A stretch of DNA of 43,288 bases from Mycoplasmatota bacterium (GCA_022771205.1 JALFCF010000002.1:1-43288), one strand, 5' to 3'; counted from the stretch's first letter, positions 1-8,492 are shown. The notes: generated by a model from the letters alone, not told the origin. Numbers and translations are program-made.

Positions 1-1
1 A

Positions 2-724
2 ACAGCTGAAGATCCATATTCTCTAATGTTTAGAGAATATGAAGTAAATGTTTCTTCTCCAATAACTGTTGTAGATGAAAATGGAAAAGAAAAAACAACA
101 TTTGATTCATTAGAAGGATTTAGATTACGAATTCCCGTATCGGAAATAAAAGAAAATAAAATTAATTTTAAAGCTGAAATCATTGGGAAAATGAAACTTG
201 ATCAATGGGGGGTATATTCAGAAGAATATGACCCAATAACTATGACTAAACGTCAAGCTGTAAATCCTAATGGTATTTTAATGAACTGTGGCACATGGGA
301 AACTTATGAAGCCTTTTATCCTTTAGAATTGAACTATGATGTTGCAGTAGGAAACTTAAATATTAAAGTAATTGATGCTGAAAGTAAAGAGGAATTAAAA
401 GATGCGGAAATAGTTATCTATGACGCAACTGGAAGAGAAGTATACAGATACCAAACAACAGGAAGTGAATTAAATATTACGCTACCTATTGGTAATTATA
501 CTGTAAAACAAATTGTAACTCCTCCAAATTACCAAGCAAGAGTTGTAGAACAAAAAATAGAAATAACAGAAAACAGTAATACAATTGCTACTTTAGAAAA
601 TATTCAATTGATATCAGTACCAGATACTATGAAAAAAGCTACAATTGTCACAATTATAGGAGTTATTATAGTAGCGATAGGTGTTGCTATAATAATAATT
701 ACTTTCCCAACTAAGAAAAAATAA
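2..724 (+). CDS. SpaA/Cna-B-type surface protein, 3' part of a gene cut by the window edge
   Basis: The reading frame is open to the first bases of the window, so the N-terminus is missing and the first ATG at 26 is probably internal. The visible part is an extracellular beta-rich protein. A prealbumin-like SpaA/Cna-B domain spans roughly residues 115-195 counted from that ATG; it begins NLNIKVIDAESKEEL and contains the typical LPIGNYTVKQI strand. A VPDTM sequence at about residues 198-202 resembles variant sortase signals (LPxTG-like). It is followed by one hydrophobic helix of about 22 residues and a TKKK tail, which fits a cell-wall sorting signal or at least a C-terminal membrane anchor. 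No sortase gene is in the window. The likely role is a pilin-like or adhesive surface protein, and the ligand is unknown. A strong terminator follows the stop codon. Confidence 0.7.
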   Translation, partial: TAEDPYSLMFREYEVNVSSPITVVDENGKEKTTFDSLEGFRLRIPVSEIKENKINFKAEIIGKMKLDQWGVYSEEYDPITMTKRQAVNPNGILMNCGTWETYEAFYPLELNYDVAVGNLNIKVIDAESKEELKDAEIVIYDATGREVYRYQTTGSELNITLPIGNYTVKQIVTPPNYQARVVEQKIEITENSNTIATLENIQLISVPDTMKKATIVTIIGVIIVAIGVAIIIITFPTKKK

Positions 725-758
725 AAGAGAAAAAGACTAGTGATAGTCTTTTTCTCTT
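725..758 (+). terminator. Intrinsic terminator after the SpaA-type gene
   Basis: A perfect 15-bp stem (725-739 with 744-758) encloses a GTGA loop. The 3' arm is T-rich and runs directly into the -35 box of the next promoter. Confidence 0.85.
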
Positions 759-785
759 GTAAAAAAAGTGGATTTATGATATAAT
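757..785 (+). promoter_or_regulatory. Sigma-A-type promoter for the lipoprotein/J-LysM operon
   Basis: The -35 box TTGTAA (757-762), a 17-bp spacer, a TGA extension and the -10 box TATAAT (780-785) are all present. The -35 overlaps the end of the upstream terminator. A strong GGGGAAGG ribosome site precedes the ATG at 814. Confidence 0.8.
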
Positions 786-813
786 ATGGATGCTTTAAAG
801 GGGGAAGGTAAAA

Positions 814-1587
814 ATGATTAGAAATTTAAAAGTAATAAAAAATAATTTAGCAGCTGTAGCATTAGCAGGTACAATGATTTTTACAAGTGGCTGCTCAATA
901 GAACATAAAGAATATGAACCAACAGAAGCAAGCTATTCAACTATTTATATGACAGAATATGATGATATTAATCATGAACTATATTGGGATGAAAAAACAC
1001 CAGAAGAGCTTGCTGATATTTCAAAAGATATTATAGCCTTAAAAGATGTAGAAGATGATACTTTATATGTAGCTAGTTATCTAGCTGCCGGTTATGAAGC
1101 AGCCTTGAAAAACGATACAAAAAGTGAGGCTAGAAAGAATAATCCTGAATATGCAAAAAATGAATCATTTAATGCAGGGTATGATTTAGGAAAGGCTGAC
1201 AAGTATTTGAACAAAGCTCGTGACGAGCAAAGAGCATACGTTAGTATTACCACTGGTTCTGATAATCAAACAACAGGTGAAGCCAATTATTATCCAGTAG
1301 ATGAATTAACTGTTATCTCTTATACTGGCAGAAATGCAATTGTTAGAAATTATAATGAACAGCAAGTAAAAAATGGAAATTATGAAGATTTATTAGGTCA
1401 AGATATGACTAATTACATTGGGAAAGATTTTGAAGCTACATCATTACAAAATTTTGCACTAGATAATTATGAGTCTTTACCACAAGATGCGATTTATATA
1501 GCATATAATGATTATCGTTATATTGCAAAATTAACTACTACTAATATGAGTCAAGTGAATGCAAATACTACTAGCAAAACACGTTAG
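814..1587 (+). CDS. Putative lipoprotein of unknown function
   Basis: The 257-residue product starts with a basic N-terminus, a hydrophobic stretch and a lipobox-like sequence FTSGC with Cys27, so it is probably a lipid-anchored surface protein cleaved by signal peptidase II. The mature part is acidic and Tyr/Asn-rich. I recognise no enzyme motif or named domain in it. The start is fixed by a strong ribosome site (GGGGAAGG) 6 bases upstream and an extended -10 promoter. It ends only 15 bases before the J-domain/LysM gene and no terminator lies between them, so the two are very likely co-transcribed and may act together at the envelope. The lipoprotein call is firm; the function is unknown. 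Confidence 0.75.
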   Translation: MIRNLKVIKNNLAAVALAGTMIFTSGCSIEHKEYEPTEASYSTIYMTEYDDINHELYWDEKTPEELADISKDIIALKDVEDDTLYVASYLAAGYEAALKNDTKSEARKNNPEYAKNESFNAGYDLGKADKYLNKARDEQRAYVSITTGSDNQTTGEANYYPVDELTVISYTGRNAIVRNYNEQQVKNGNYEDLLGQDMTNYIGKDFEATSLQNFALDNYESLPQDAIYIAYNDYRYIAKLTTTNMSQVNANTTSKTR

Positions 1588-1602
1588 AATAAGAGGAATT
1601 TT

Positions 1603-2841
1603 ATGAGAGAATTTATAGATTACTATGAGGCATTGGGAGTGTCACCAAGTGCTACAATAAAAGAAATAAAAAAGGCATACCAACAAATAGCTAAAACTTG
1701 TCACCCTGATATGACAAAAGATTTATCAGAAAATGAGCAATTATTAAGGAAAAGAAAATTTATAGTCGCAACTCAAGCAAAAGATATTTTAGTTGATGAA
1801 GAAAAAAGAGCATCATACGATATCAAATATAAATTGTACCAAGAACAACAAAAAAGAAGTCAAGAGGAAGAAGATATTCCATTTTGGGAAAAGCCAAATT
1901 GGGGCGGTCATCAGAGAAGTAGTGAAAGTCAGAATGAATACTCAAGACATGAAGATTATCAACAAAAAGAAAAGAATGATACACGCTCAAGACAACAATC
2001 TTGTCAACAAAAAGAAAGGCATGATACGAGATCAAGACAACAATATTATCAAGAAGATGAATGGTATGATGCTCAATCATTATACTATGATTTTTGTGAC
2101 TTTCTAAGAGAAATAAGATATAGTGTTTTAAATACTTATTATGATGTAAAAGATGAAGAATATTCAGTTAGAGAACGTTGGAGAAAATATAAAGAAGTAT
2201 TTAGAAGAACTAGAAATATGACTATATTTAGAAAAGGATTTATAGTTTTTGAAAATGAGTTTTTATATTCTTTAGGCAAGTTAAAGCTAGAAAGAAGAGA
2301 AACACCAGGACATTACATAATGAAAAATCGAGGAAAAGCTCTTGTTGCAGCAGGATTAATATTGGTCTGTACAACAGGAATGTTTTCTGGAAATTCAGAA
2401 AGTAAACCAATTGCCGATCCTATAACAAGCGAAGCAGAAGATCTTTTAACAGAACCTGTTTCACCAACTATTACTATAACAAGAACATATACAGTAGGAG
2501 CTGGCGATACCTTGTCTGAATTGGCAGAAGACGCAAATTGTACTCGTCAAGAAATAAAAAATTTAAATGACATGGATTCAGATATTTTATATTACAAAGA
2601 TGTCATAAAAATTCCATATCATATTCCAGAAGATGAGATTGGAAAATATACAACTGTAGAATTATATGACGGAGAGAACTTATATGACTTTGCTGAAAGC
2701 CACGAAACTAATCCTAAGTCATTAAAAAAACTAAATCCAGATACCATAATTGAAGTAAATGGTGCTTATGCAGTAACTTCAGATACTATTATCACACCAA
2801 CATTCGCTTCGTATGATTATAGTAGTAACAAAACAAAATAG
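1603..2841 (+). CDS. Membrane protein with N-terminal J-domain and C-terminal LysM
   Basis: The 412-residue protein joins two modules that normally act in different compartments. Residues 1-70 are a DnaJ J-domain with the HPD motif at 34-36, which in the family stimulates DnaK ATPase in the cytoplasm. Residues about 85-155 are Gln/Arg/Glu-rich and include two copies of a 15-residue repeat. A single hydrophobic helix lies near residues 244-263. Beyond it are a LysM domain (about 296-340, with YTVGAGDTLSELA) and a weaker second LysM-like copy (about 345-395), a fold that binds peptidoglycan GlcNAc. The expected topology is J-domain inside and LysM outside. It follows the lipoprotein gene by 15 bases and ends at a terminator. 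Inference: it could recruit DnaK to a cell-wall-linked site such as a secretion or division point. Confidence 0.85.
   Translation: MREFIDYYEALGVSPSATIKEIKKAYQQIAKTCHPDMTKDLSENEQLLRKRKFIVATQAKDILVDEEKRASYDIKYKLYQEQQKRSQEEEDIPFWEKPNWGGHQRSSESQNEYSRHEDYQQKEKNDTRSRQQSCQQKERHDTRSRQQYYQEDEWYDAQSLYYDFCDFLREIRYSVLNTYYDVKDEEYSVRERWRKYKEVFRRTRNMTIFRKGFIVFENEFLYSLGKLKLERRETPGHYIMKNRGKALVAAGLILVCTTGMFSGNSESKPIADPITSEAEDLLTEPVSPTITITRTYTVGAGDTLSELAEDANCTRQEIKNLNDMDSDILYYKDVIKIPYHIPEDEIGKYTTVELYDGENLYDFAESHETNPKSLKKLNPDTIIEVNGAYAVTSDTIITPTFASYDYSSNKTK
1957..2046 (+). repeat. Two 45-bp in-frame direct repeats in the J-domain/LysM gene
   Basis: Two tandem copies of a 45-bp unit, with few mismatches, encode 15-residue repeats containing QQKE and DTRSRQQ. 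A partial third copy starts near 2047. They lengthen the charged linker between the J-domain and the membrane helix, and could vary in copy number between strains. Confidence 0.75.
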
Positions 2842-2844
2842 AAT

Positions 2845-2870
2845 AGGGTAGCAATACCCTTTTATTTTTT
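2845..2870 (+). terminator. Intrinsic terminator after the J-LysM gene
   Basis: The stem AGGGTA/TACCCT encloses the loop GCAA and is followed by TTTATTTTTT. A TATAAT (2872-2877) lies just downstream and may be the -10 box for the next gene, but no good -35 is visible. Confidence 0.8.
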
Positions 2871-2894
2871 GTATAATGAAAAAGAGGGATAAAC

Positions 2895-4292
2895 ATGAGA
2901 AAGTATTTAACAATAGTAAATAAAGAAAATAAAATAAAACCAAATTATTTAAAAAATATAAAACTAGTTACTTTAAAAGATATTGATAAAGAAGATACTT
3001 TACTAGAAGAAGAAACTGCAAAATCATATAAAAAATTACGTGACTTTTTAAGAAAAAAAGGAATTGAAATAGGGTTATATGGATATTATAGAACTATAGA
3101 TTATCAGCAAAAATTGAAAGAAAGATTTGTTCAACAATATGGAGAAGAATATGCTAACCAAATAGTTGCTCCCCCAGGAAGAAGTGAACATCATACAGGT
3201 TTGGCTATAGACCTATCAATCAAAATAGATGGACAATATGATAAGAACAATAATGAAATAAATAAGCATATAAAAAACTATCAAGCAATAGTTCCATATT
3301 TATCGCAATATGGATTTATTTTAAGATATCCCAAGGGAAAAGAAGACATCACAGGATATCCATACGAACCTTGGCATATCCGTTATGTTGGTAAAATACC
3401 AGCCCAAATAATGTATGAAAACAACTGGACATTAGAAGAATATTTAAGAGATTTTTCTGCTATTTTATATGTAAATAAACCAGCAGGTATAACTTCTTTT
3501 GACGTAGTAAATCAAATAAGTGAAATCTACGGAATAAAAAAAGTAGGTCATACTGGAACATTAGATCCTCTAGCAGAAGGAGTTTTAATAGTTACAATAG
3601 GGAAAGCTACTAAGGTTGCAGAACTCATAACAGCAGAAGATAAAGAATACAAAGCAGGAGTTTTATTAGGAGTAGAAACAGATACATTAGATATTACCGG
3701 TAAAGTTATTAAAAGTAAACCAGTAGATTTATCTAAAGATATAGAAAAAATAGTAAATAGTTATCAAAAAACTTATATGCAAGAAGTTCCAATTTATTCT
3801 GCTATAAAGGTGAAAGGAAAAAAATTATATGAGTATGCAAGAAAAGGAGAGAAAGTAGAATTACCAAAAAAAGAAGTGACGGTAAAAAAGATAAAATTGT
3901 TATCAAGTGACAATGATACATTTATAATAAAAGCTCTAGTAACAAAAGGTTGCTATATAAGAAGTTTAATTAGAGATATTGGAAGAAGTCTTGATACTTA
4001 TGCCACTATGACAACTTTAACTAGGACAAAACAAGGAACAATTGACATTAAACAAACGAATACTTTAGAAGAATTTATAAAGGGTAAAGGAATACTTCAT
4101 GGAATAGATGAAATATTAGATCTTCCAATAATTATTGTAGACAAAGAAGAAGAAAGAAAAATAAAAAATGGTCAAAAGATGCCAAATAAGTATCACATAA
4201 ATAACAAGGTAATATTTAAAAACAAAAACAATAAAATTTTAGGTATATACAAAGTAGAAAAAGATATGTTAAGAGTATGGAAGAACTTTTAA
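2895..4292 (+). CDS. truB: VanY-type D,D-carboxypeptidase fused to TruB tRNA pseudouridine-55 synthase
   Basis: One uninterrupted 465-codon frame encodes two enzymes. Residues 1 to about 185 form a VanY/DacB-like zinc D-Ala-D-Ala carboxypeptidase domain, with the SxHxxGxAxD motif (S97, H99, D106) and the EPWH motif (E158, H161). There is no signal peptide. Residues about 189-465 form TruB, starting at AILYVNKPAGITSF, with catalytic Asp224 in GHTGTLDPLAEG and a short C-terminal RNA-binding region. TruB makes pseudouridine-55 in the tRNA T-loop. No ATG, GTG or TTG codon lies at the domain border; the nearest ATG, about 25 codons upstream, has no ribosome site. TruB is therefore apparently made only as the fusion. 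Both sets of catalytic residues look intact. Downstream rpsO and pnp match the Bacillus truB neighbourhood, with ribF absent. How a wall-peptide hydrolase works in the cytoplasm is unclear; it may cleave intracellular recycled peptides or some other substrate. Confidence 0.92.
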   Translation: MRKYLTIVNKENKIKPNYLKNIKLVTLKDIDKEDTLLEEETAKSYKKLRDFLRKKGIEIGLYGYYRTIDYQQKLKERFVQQYGEEYANQIVAPPGRSEHHTGLAIDLSIKIDGQYDKNNNEINKHIKNYQAIVPYLSQYGFILRYPKGKEDITGYPYEPWHIRYVGKIPAQIMYENNWTLEEYLRDFSAILYVNKPAGITSFDVVNQISEIYGIKKVGHTGTLDPLAEGVLIVTIGKATKVAELITAEDKEYKAGVLLGVETDTLDITGKVIKSKPVDLSKDIEKIVNSYQKTYMQEVPIYSAIKVKGKKLYEYARKGEKVELPKKEVTVKKIKLLSSDNDTFIIKALVTKGCYIRSLIRDIGRSLDTYATMTTLTRTKQGTIDIKQTNTLEEFIKGKGILHGIDEILDLPIIIVDKEEERKIKNGQKMPNKYHINNKVIFKNKNNKILGIYKVEKDMLRVWKNF

Positions 4293-4305
4293 AAAAGTTC
4301 TTTTT
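4281..4305 (+). terminator. Intrinsic terminator overlapping the end of the truB fusion gene
   Basis: The inverted repeat AAGAACTT/AAGTTCTT, followed by a T-run, includes the last codons and stop of the gene. Confidence 0.7.
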
Positions 4306-4355
4306 GTTTACTGTAAAATAAAAGCTTGCCACTAGGAAAGAAATAAAAGAGATAG

Positions 4356-4361
4356 TATAAT
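4356..4361 (+). promoter_or_regulatory. Possible -10 box for the cation exchanger gene
   Basis: A TATAAT lies 22 bases upstream of the start codon at 4384. No -35 box is found at the usual spacing, so this is tentative. Confidence 0.35.
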
Positions 4362-4383
4362 AAACTAGAAAGTAGGAGATAAC

Positions 4384-5337
4384 ATGTTAGAAGTAATATT
4401 TTTACTTTTAGGTTTTATTATTATAATTAAATCCAGTGATATTCTTGTGGACTGTGCATCATCATTAGCAATTCGTTGTAATATTCCTAAAATGTTAATA
4501 GCTTTGACAATAGTTGCTTTCGGTACTTGTGCCCCAGAAGTGGCTATTTCTTTTCAAAGTGTCTCAGCAGGAAATGGAACGATAGCTTTTGCAAACGTAA
4601 TTGGTAGTTGTATTGTGAATACATTTTTAATTATTGGATTGGCAGCTATCATAAGACCAATTAGAGTAAAACATGCAACAATAAAAAAGGAACTACCAAT
4701 TTTACTAATTATTACAACTGGTTTTGTTGTATTAATGCTAGATAGCGTTTTTAATCCGTTAACCCCTAATACATTTTCTAGAGCAGACGGAATTATTTTA
4801 ATTTTATTATTTTTGATGTTTGTATCTTATATTGTACAATTATTAAAAAAGAAAAATATGGATACTGAAAAAATAGAACCAAAGTATAAAAATATATTTT
4901 TAATTTTATTCTTATTAATTGGCTCTATCCTATGTATTTCATTAAGTAGTGACGTAATAGTAAATAGTGCAACAGCGCTTGCTAAAAAATTAAATGTAAG
5001 TGAAAAAGTAATAACAATGATTGTAGTAGTTATAGGAACTTCTTTACCAGAAATGTTTATGACGATAACAAGCGCCAGAAAAAAAGAATTTGATATGGCT
5101 ATCGGTAATATTATTGGAACTAATATTTTTAATATTTGCATTGTTTTAGGTTTACCAATTGTAATTTTTGGAGATTTAGTATTAGAAAATTTTAATCTAA
5201 TAGATATAATAACTGTATTTTTAACTTCATTCTTGCTTTATATATTTGCTAGAAGTGAAAAAGAAGTTTCAAAAAAAGAAGGAATCTTAATGGTAGCAAT
5301 TTTTATAGCATATTATATTTGTTTAATCATAGGATAA
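4384..5337 (+). CDS. Na+/Ca2+ exchanger-type membrane antiporter (CaCA family, YrbG-like)
   Basis: The 317-residue, very hydrophobic protein has about ten predicted membrane helices in two inverted halves. Each half carries the alpha-repeat that forms the ion path. The first has AFGTCAPEVAIS (near residues 45-56) followed by ANVIGSCIVNTF. The second has VIGTSLPEMFMT followed by GNIIGTNIFNI. The paired acidic residues in the PE motifs are those that bind cation in this family. It most likely exports Ca2+ in exchange for Na+ or K+. The exact ions cannot be read from the sequence. It occupies the place between truB and rpsO where ribF stands in Bacillus. Terminator-like sequence precedes it and a fresh promoter lies between it and rpsO, so it is probably expressed on its own. 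Confidence 0.88.
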   Translation: MLEVIFLLLGFIIIIKSSDILVDCASSLAIRCNIPKMLIALTIVAFGTCAPEVAISFQSVSAGNGTIAFANVIGSCIVNTFLIIGLAAIIRPIRVKHATIKKELPILLIITTGFVVLMLDSVFNPLTPNTFSRADGIILILLFLMFVSYIVQLLKKKNMDTEKIEPKYKNIFLILFLLIGSILCISLSSDVIVNSATALAKKLNVSEKVITMIVVVIGTSLPEMFMTITSARKKEFDMAIGNIIGTNIFNICIVLGLPIVIFGDLVLENFNLIDIITVFLTSFLLYIFARSEKEVSKKEGILMVAIFIAYYICLIIG

Positions 5338-5340
5338 TAC

Positions 5341-5369
5341 TTGCAAAAAGAATAAAAATATAGTATATT
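5341..5369 (+). promoter_or_regulatory. Sigma-A-type promoter for rpsO
   Basis: The -35 box TTGCAA (5341-5346), a 17-bp spacer and the -10 box TATATT (5364-5369) are present. They give a leader of about 75 bases before the rpsO start. Confidence 0.75.
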
Positions 5370-5375
5370 ATATGT

Positions 5376-5440
5376 GCTGCCAATACTCAGTCTAAAGAAT
5401 TTCCGACTTTTTACTTAGTTTTGGTGAATTTATAAGAAAG
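5376..5440 (+). promoter_or_regulatory. Possible structured rpsO leader (S15 autoregulation)
   Basis: The leader can fold with AGTC (5389-5392) pairing with GACT (5405-5408), and CCAA (5380-5383) with TTGG (5421-5424), just before the ribosome site. Firmicute rpsO leaders are known to bind S15 as a feedback control. The pairing here is short and the assignment is inferred from position. Confidence 0.3.
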
Positions 5441-5452
5441 GAAGTGTTAATT

Positions 5453-5722
5453 ATGGCATTAACAAAAGAAGAAAAAAGTGCAATCATCAAAGATTTTGCA
5501 AAAAATGAAAAAGATACAGGTTCTGCAGAAGTACAAGTTGCTATTTTAACAAAAGAAATTAACGATTTAACAGAACATTTAAAAACACACATTCACGATT
5601 ATCATTCAAGAAGAGGTCTTTTAAAGAAAGTTGGACAACGTCGTAATATGTTAAACTACTTAGCTAAAAAAGATATTCAAAGTTATCGTGAAGTAATCAA
5701 AAAATTAGGTTTAAGAAAATAG
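5453..5722 (+). CDS. rpsO: Small-subunit ribosomal protein S15
   Basis: The 89-residue product has the full family length and the expected start [19 protein letters not shown]. It also carries the conserved middle [19 protein letters not shown], which contacts 16S rRNA helices and helps build the platform of the 30S subunit. The ATG at 5453 is chosen over an in-frame GTG at 5444, because that GTG lies inside the ribosome site AGGAAGTG and the ATG gives the exact family N-terminus. It has its own promoter, a leader that may be an autoregulatory site, and a compact terminator. Its position upstream of pnp matches Bacillus and many other bacteria. Confidence 0.97.
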   Translation: MALTKEEKSAIIKDFAKNEKDTGSAEVQVAILTKEINDLTEHLKTHIHDYHSRRGLLKKVGQRRNMLNYLAKKDIQSYREVIKKLGLRK

Positions 5723-5742
5723 TGCGAAAGCACTGTTTTTTT
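5721..5742 (+). terminator. Intrinsic terminator after rpsO
   Basis: The stem AGTGC/GCACT with a GAAA tetraloop is followed by G and seven T. It begins within the stop codon. Confidence 0.85.
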
Positions 5743-5761
5743 ATCATAAAAAGGTGACCAG

Positions 5762-6205
5762 ATGAAAAATAATATTGCAGAAGAAAAAAAGTTAGAAATA
5801 GTTTTTGAAGAAATAGTTGAAGATAATACCATGATTTCAGCAATAAGAGAAACAGATGGGACAGAAAAATTAAGAATTACATGGATAGAAAAACAAAAAA
5901 GAGAAAATATAATGCGTAACTATGAATTACCTTTCAAAACTCTAGCAAAAACGGAAGATAAAATAACAGGTATAACAACATTATATGGTTATAATAACAG
6001 TATAATTGAATACAATGGATTGGGTTTAATCTGGTATAATATATCAAGTACCAGTCAAGAAAATTCTATAGAATTAATAGATTCTTTTGATTTTGAAGAT
6101 CATAAAACATATAGCTCATCTGATAGTGGTATTAAACTATATCAAAATTTATTTCAAAAAAAACCAATACAAAAAATAATAAAAAACAATAAGATAAAAC
6201 AATAA
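5762..6205 (+). CDS. Hypothetical protein between rpsO and pnp
   Basis: This is a 147-residue soluble protein, highly charged, with no signal peptide or membrane segment. I recognise no domain in it. An acidic N-terminus is followed by alternating hydrophobic stretches (for example ITTLYGYNNSIIEYNGLGLIW) that suggest a small beta-rich fold. The C-terminus is Lys/Asn/Gln-rich. The start is supported by an AGGTGA ribosome site 6 bases upstream. It lies after the rpsO terminator and before an A/T-only terminator, so it may depend on read-through from rpsO. It splits the usual rpsO-pnp pair, which may only reflect insertion of a lineage-specific gene. Confidence 0.6.
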   Translation: MKNNIAEEKKLEIVFEEIVEDNTMISAIRETDGTEKLRITWIEKQKRENIMRNYELPFKTLAKTEDKITGITTLYGYNNSIIEYNGLGLIWYNISSTSQENSIELIDSFDFEDHKTYSSSDSGIKLYQNLFQKKPIQKIIKNNKIKQ

Positions 6206-6207
6206 AT

Positions 6208-6238
6208 CAAAGAAAAAGTAGAAATTTTTCTTTTTTTT
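6208..6238 (+). terminator. A/T-rich terminator upstream of pnp
   Basis: The stem AAAGAAAAA/TTTTTCTTT encloses a 7-base loop and runs into a long T-tract. The stem is nearly all A-T, so termination is probably partial. Confidence 0.5.
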
Positions 6239-6273
6239 TGATATTCTAGTAATGAAATTTATATGGAGGAAGT

Positions 6274-8466
6274 ATGAAAAGTAAAACAAAGAAAAAAATA
6301 TTTGAATTAGACTTTTATGGAAGAAAAATTGTAGTAGAACATGGAGAATTAGCAAAACAAGCAGATGGTGCTGTGTTAGTTCGCTATAATGATACTGTAA
6401 TATTAACAGCTGCCGTTGTATCAAAAACAGTAAACCTACTATCTGATTTTTTTCCATTAACAGTAAATTATCAAGAAAAATTATATTCAGTAGGTAAAAT
6501 ACCTGGAGGATTTATTAAAAGAGAAGGACGCCCAAGTGAAAATGCTACTTTAGCAGCTCGTATGATTGATCGTCCTATGAGACCATTATTTCCAGAAGGG
6601 TTTAAGAATGAAGTACAAATTATATCAACTGTGTTATCAGTAGATCAAGAGTGTTCCCCAGAATTAACAGCAATGTTAGCTTCATCTTTAGCTGTATCAA
6701 TATCAAAAATTCCATTCAATGGACCAATTGCTGGAGTAAAAGTAGGTAGAGTAAATGGAGAATTTATTATTAATCCAACACCAGAAGAACTAGAAAAATC
6801 AGAATTAGATTTAACTGTAGCTGGTACTAAAGATGCAATAAACATGGTAGAATCAAGTGCTAAAGAAGTACCTGAAGATATTATGTTAGAGGCATTAATG
6901 TTCGGCCACGATGCAGTAAAGAAACTAATTGCTTTTGAAGAAGAAATTATCGCTGAAATTGGCGAAGAAAAAATGGAATATGAAACTTTAGTAGTAGAAG
7001 AAGAGATGAAACAACAAATTACCGAATTGATTTCTAAAAAAATGGACAAAGCTCTTCGTATTAAAGATAAATTAGAAAAATATGCCGCAATAGATGCAAT
7101 CAAAGAAGAAGTAGAAGAATTATATAAAAATAAATATGAAGATAAAGTAAAAGATGAAGAATTAAAAGAGATATTAGTAAAAGCTAATATGGTAGTATCT
7201 GATATTGAATATAACTTATTTAGAAGTATTGTCGTAAAAGAACATATTAGATCTGATGGTAGAAAAATGGATGAAATTAGGCCATTATCTACAGATATTG
7301 ATTTACTTCCAAGAACTCATGGTTCAGCACTATTTACTCGTGGAGAAACTCAGGCTCTTTCTGTTACTACATTAGGTGCTCTTGGTGAACACCAAATTCT
7401 AGACGGTCTAGAGCTAGAAGATCAAAAGAGATTTATGTTACATTACAACTTCCCACAATTTTCAGTAGGTGAGACTGGTAGATATGGTGCTCCAGGAAGA
7501 AGAGAAATTGGGCATGGAGCTTTAGGAGAAAAAGCTTTATTACAAGTAATACCAAGTGAAGAAGATTTCCCATATACTATTCGTGTTGTATCTGAAATAT
7601 TAGAATCTAACGGTTCTTCTTCTCAAGCAAGTATTTGTGCTGGTTGTATGTCATTAATGACCGCTGGTGTGCCAATTAAAGCTCCAGTTGCTGGTATTGC
7701 CATGGGATTAATTACTCATGATGATGACTATACAATATTAACAGATATTCAAGGAATGGAAGATCATCTAGGAGATATGGACTTTAAAGTAGCAGGAACG
7801 AAAAATGGTATCTGTGCACTACAAATGGATATTAAAATAAAAGGAATCACAAAAGAAATCTTAAAAGAGGCCCTAGAACAAGCACGTAAAGCTCGCATGC
7901 AAGTATTAGATGTTATGCAAAAACAAATAAAAGAACCTAGAAAAGAAGTATCAAAATATGCTCCTAAAATGGAAACATTCATGATTGATCCAATGAAGAT
8001 AAAAGATGTCATTGGTAAAGGTGGAGAAATGATTACAAAAATCATTTGTGATGCTTCTAATGTCAAAGACGTAAATAATATTAATGCAGTTAAAGTAGAT
8101 TTAGAAGATGATGGTCGTGTAATTATTTATCATAGTGACCAAGAAATTATCAACAAGACAAAAGCTATGATTGAAGAAGTAGTTCGTGAAGTTGAAGTTG
8201 GAAAAATCTATGAAGCAAAAGTAGTAAAAATTGAGGATTTTGGATGTTTCGTACAATTATGGCCAGGATGTGAAGGTTTAGTACATATTTCACAACTTGC
8301 ACATGAACGTGTTGATAAAGTAGAAGATGTTGTAAAAGTAGGAGACGAAATCATTGTTAAAGCTTTAGGTCCAGATAAAAAAGGCAGACAAAACTTTTCA
8401 AGAAAAGATGCACTACCAAAACCTAAATCAAAAGAATCAAAATCAAAACAAAAAAATGAAGAGTAG
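6274..8466 (+). CDS. pnp: Polyribonucleotide nucleotidyltransferase (PNPase)
   Basis: The 730-residue protein has the complete PNPase layout: a first RNase PH domain (about 8-230), a helical domain (about 240-310), a second and catalytic RNase PH domain (about 320-555), a KH domain with [14 protein letters not shown] (about 570-630), and an S1 domain (about 640-710) with the [18 protein letters not shown] strand pattern. The second core carries [12 protein letters not shown], with the aspartates expected at the phosphorolytic site. The enzyme degrades RNA 3' to 5' using phosphate, as a trimer and usually together with other decay factors. The Lys/Ser-rich tail is ordinary. The start has a GGAGGAAG ribosome site. 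Downstream is a YlxY-like gene, as in Bacillus. Confidence 0.97.
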   Translation: MKSKTKKKIFELDFYGRKIVVEHGELAKQADGAVLVRYNDTVILTAAVVSKTVNLLSDFFPLTVNYQEKLYSVGKIPGGFIKREGRPSENATLAARMIDRPMRPLFPEGFKNEVQIISTVLSVDQECSPELTAMLASSLAVSISKIPFNGPIAGVKVGRVNGEFIINPTPEELEKSELDLTVAGTKDAINMVESSAKEVPEDIMLEALMFGHDAVKKLIAFEEEIIAEIGEEKMEYETLVVEEEMKQQITELISKKMDKALRIKDKLEKYAAIDAIKEEVEELYKNKYEDKVKDEELKEILVKANMVVSDIEYNLFRSIVVKEHIRSDGRKMDEIRPLSTDIDLLPRTHGSALFTRGETQALSVTTLGALGEHQILDGLELEDQKRFMLHYNFPQFSVGETGRYGAPGRREIGHGALGEKALLQVIPSEEDFPYTIRVVSEILESNGSSSQASICAGCMSLMTAGVPIKAPVAGIAMGLITHDDDYTILTDIQGMEDHLGDMDFKVAGTKNGICALQMDIKIKGITKEILKEALEQARKARMQVLDVMQKQIKEPRKEVSKYAPKMETFMIDPMKIKDVIGKGGEMITKIICDASNVKDVNNINAVKVDLEDDGRVIIYHSDQEIINKTKAMIEEVVREVEVGKIYEAKVVKIEDFGCFVQLWPGCEGLVHISQLAHERVDKVEDVVKVGDEIIVKALGPDKKGRQNFSRKDALPKPKSKESKSKQKNEE

Positions 8467-8492
8467 AAAAGTTCAGAAATGAACTTTTTTTT
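8467..8492 (+). terminator. Intrinsic terminator after pnp
   Basis: The perfect 9-bp stem AAAAGTTCA/TGAACTTTT with a GAAA loop ends in a T-run. Confidence 0.85.

Noticed and set aside
1793-2107. Alternative plus-strand frame inside the J-domain/LysM gene
   Set aside because: It is a shadow of the 45-bp repeats and Lys-rich coding of the real frame. It has no ribosome site, and the real frame has clear J-domain and LysM motifs.
2872-2877. Full promoter for the VanY-TruB gene
   Set aside because: A TATAAT is present, but no -35 box or TGn extension lies at an acceptable distance, so only a possible -10 is noted.
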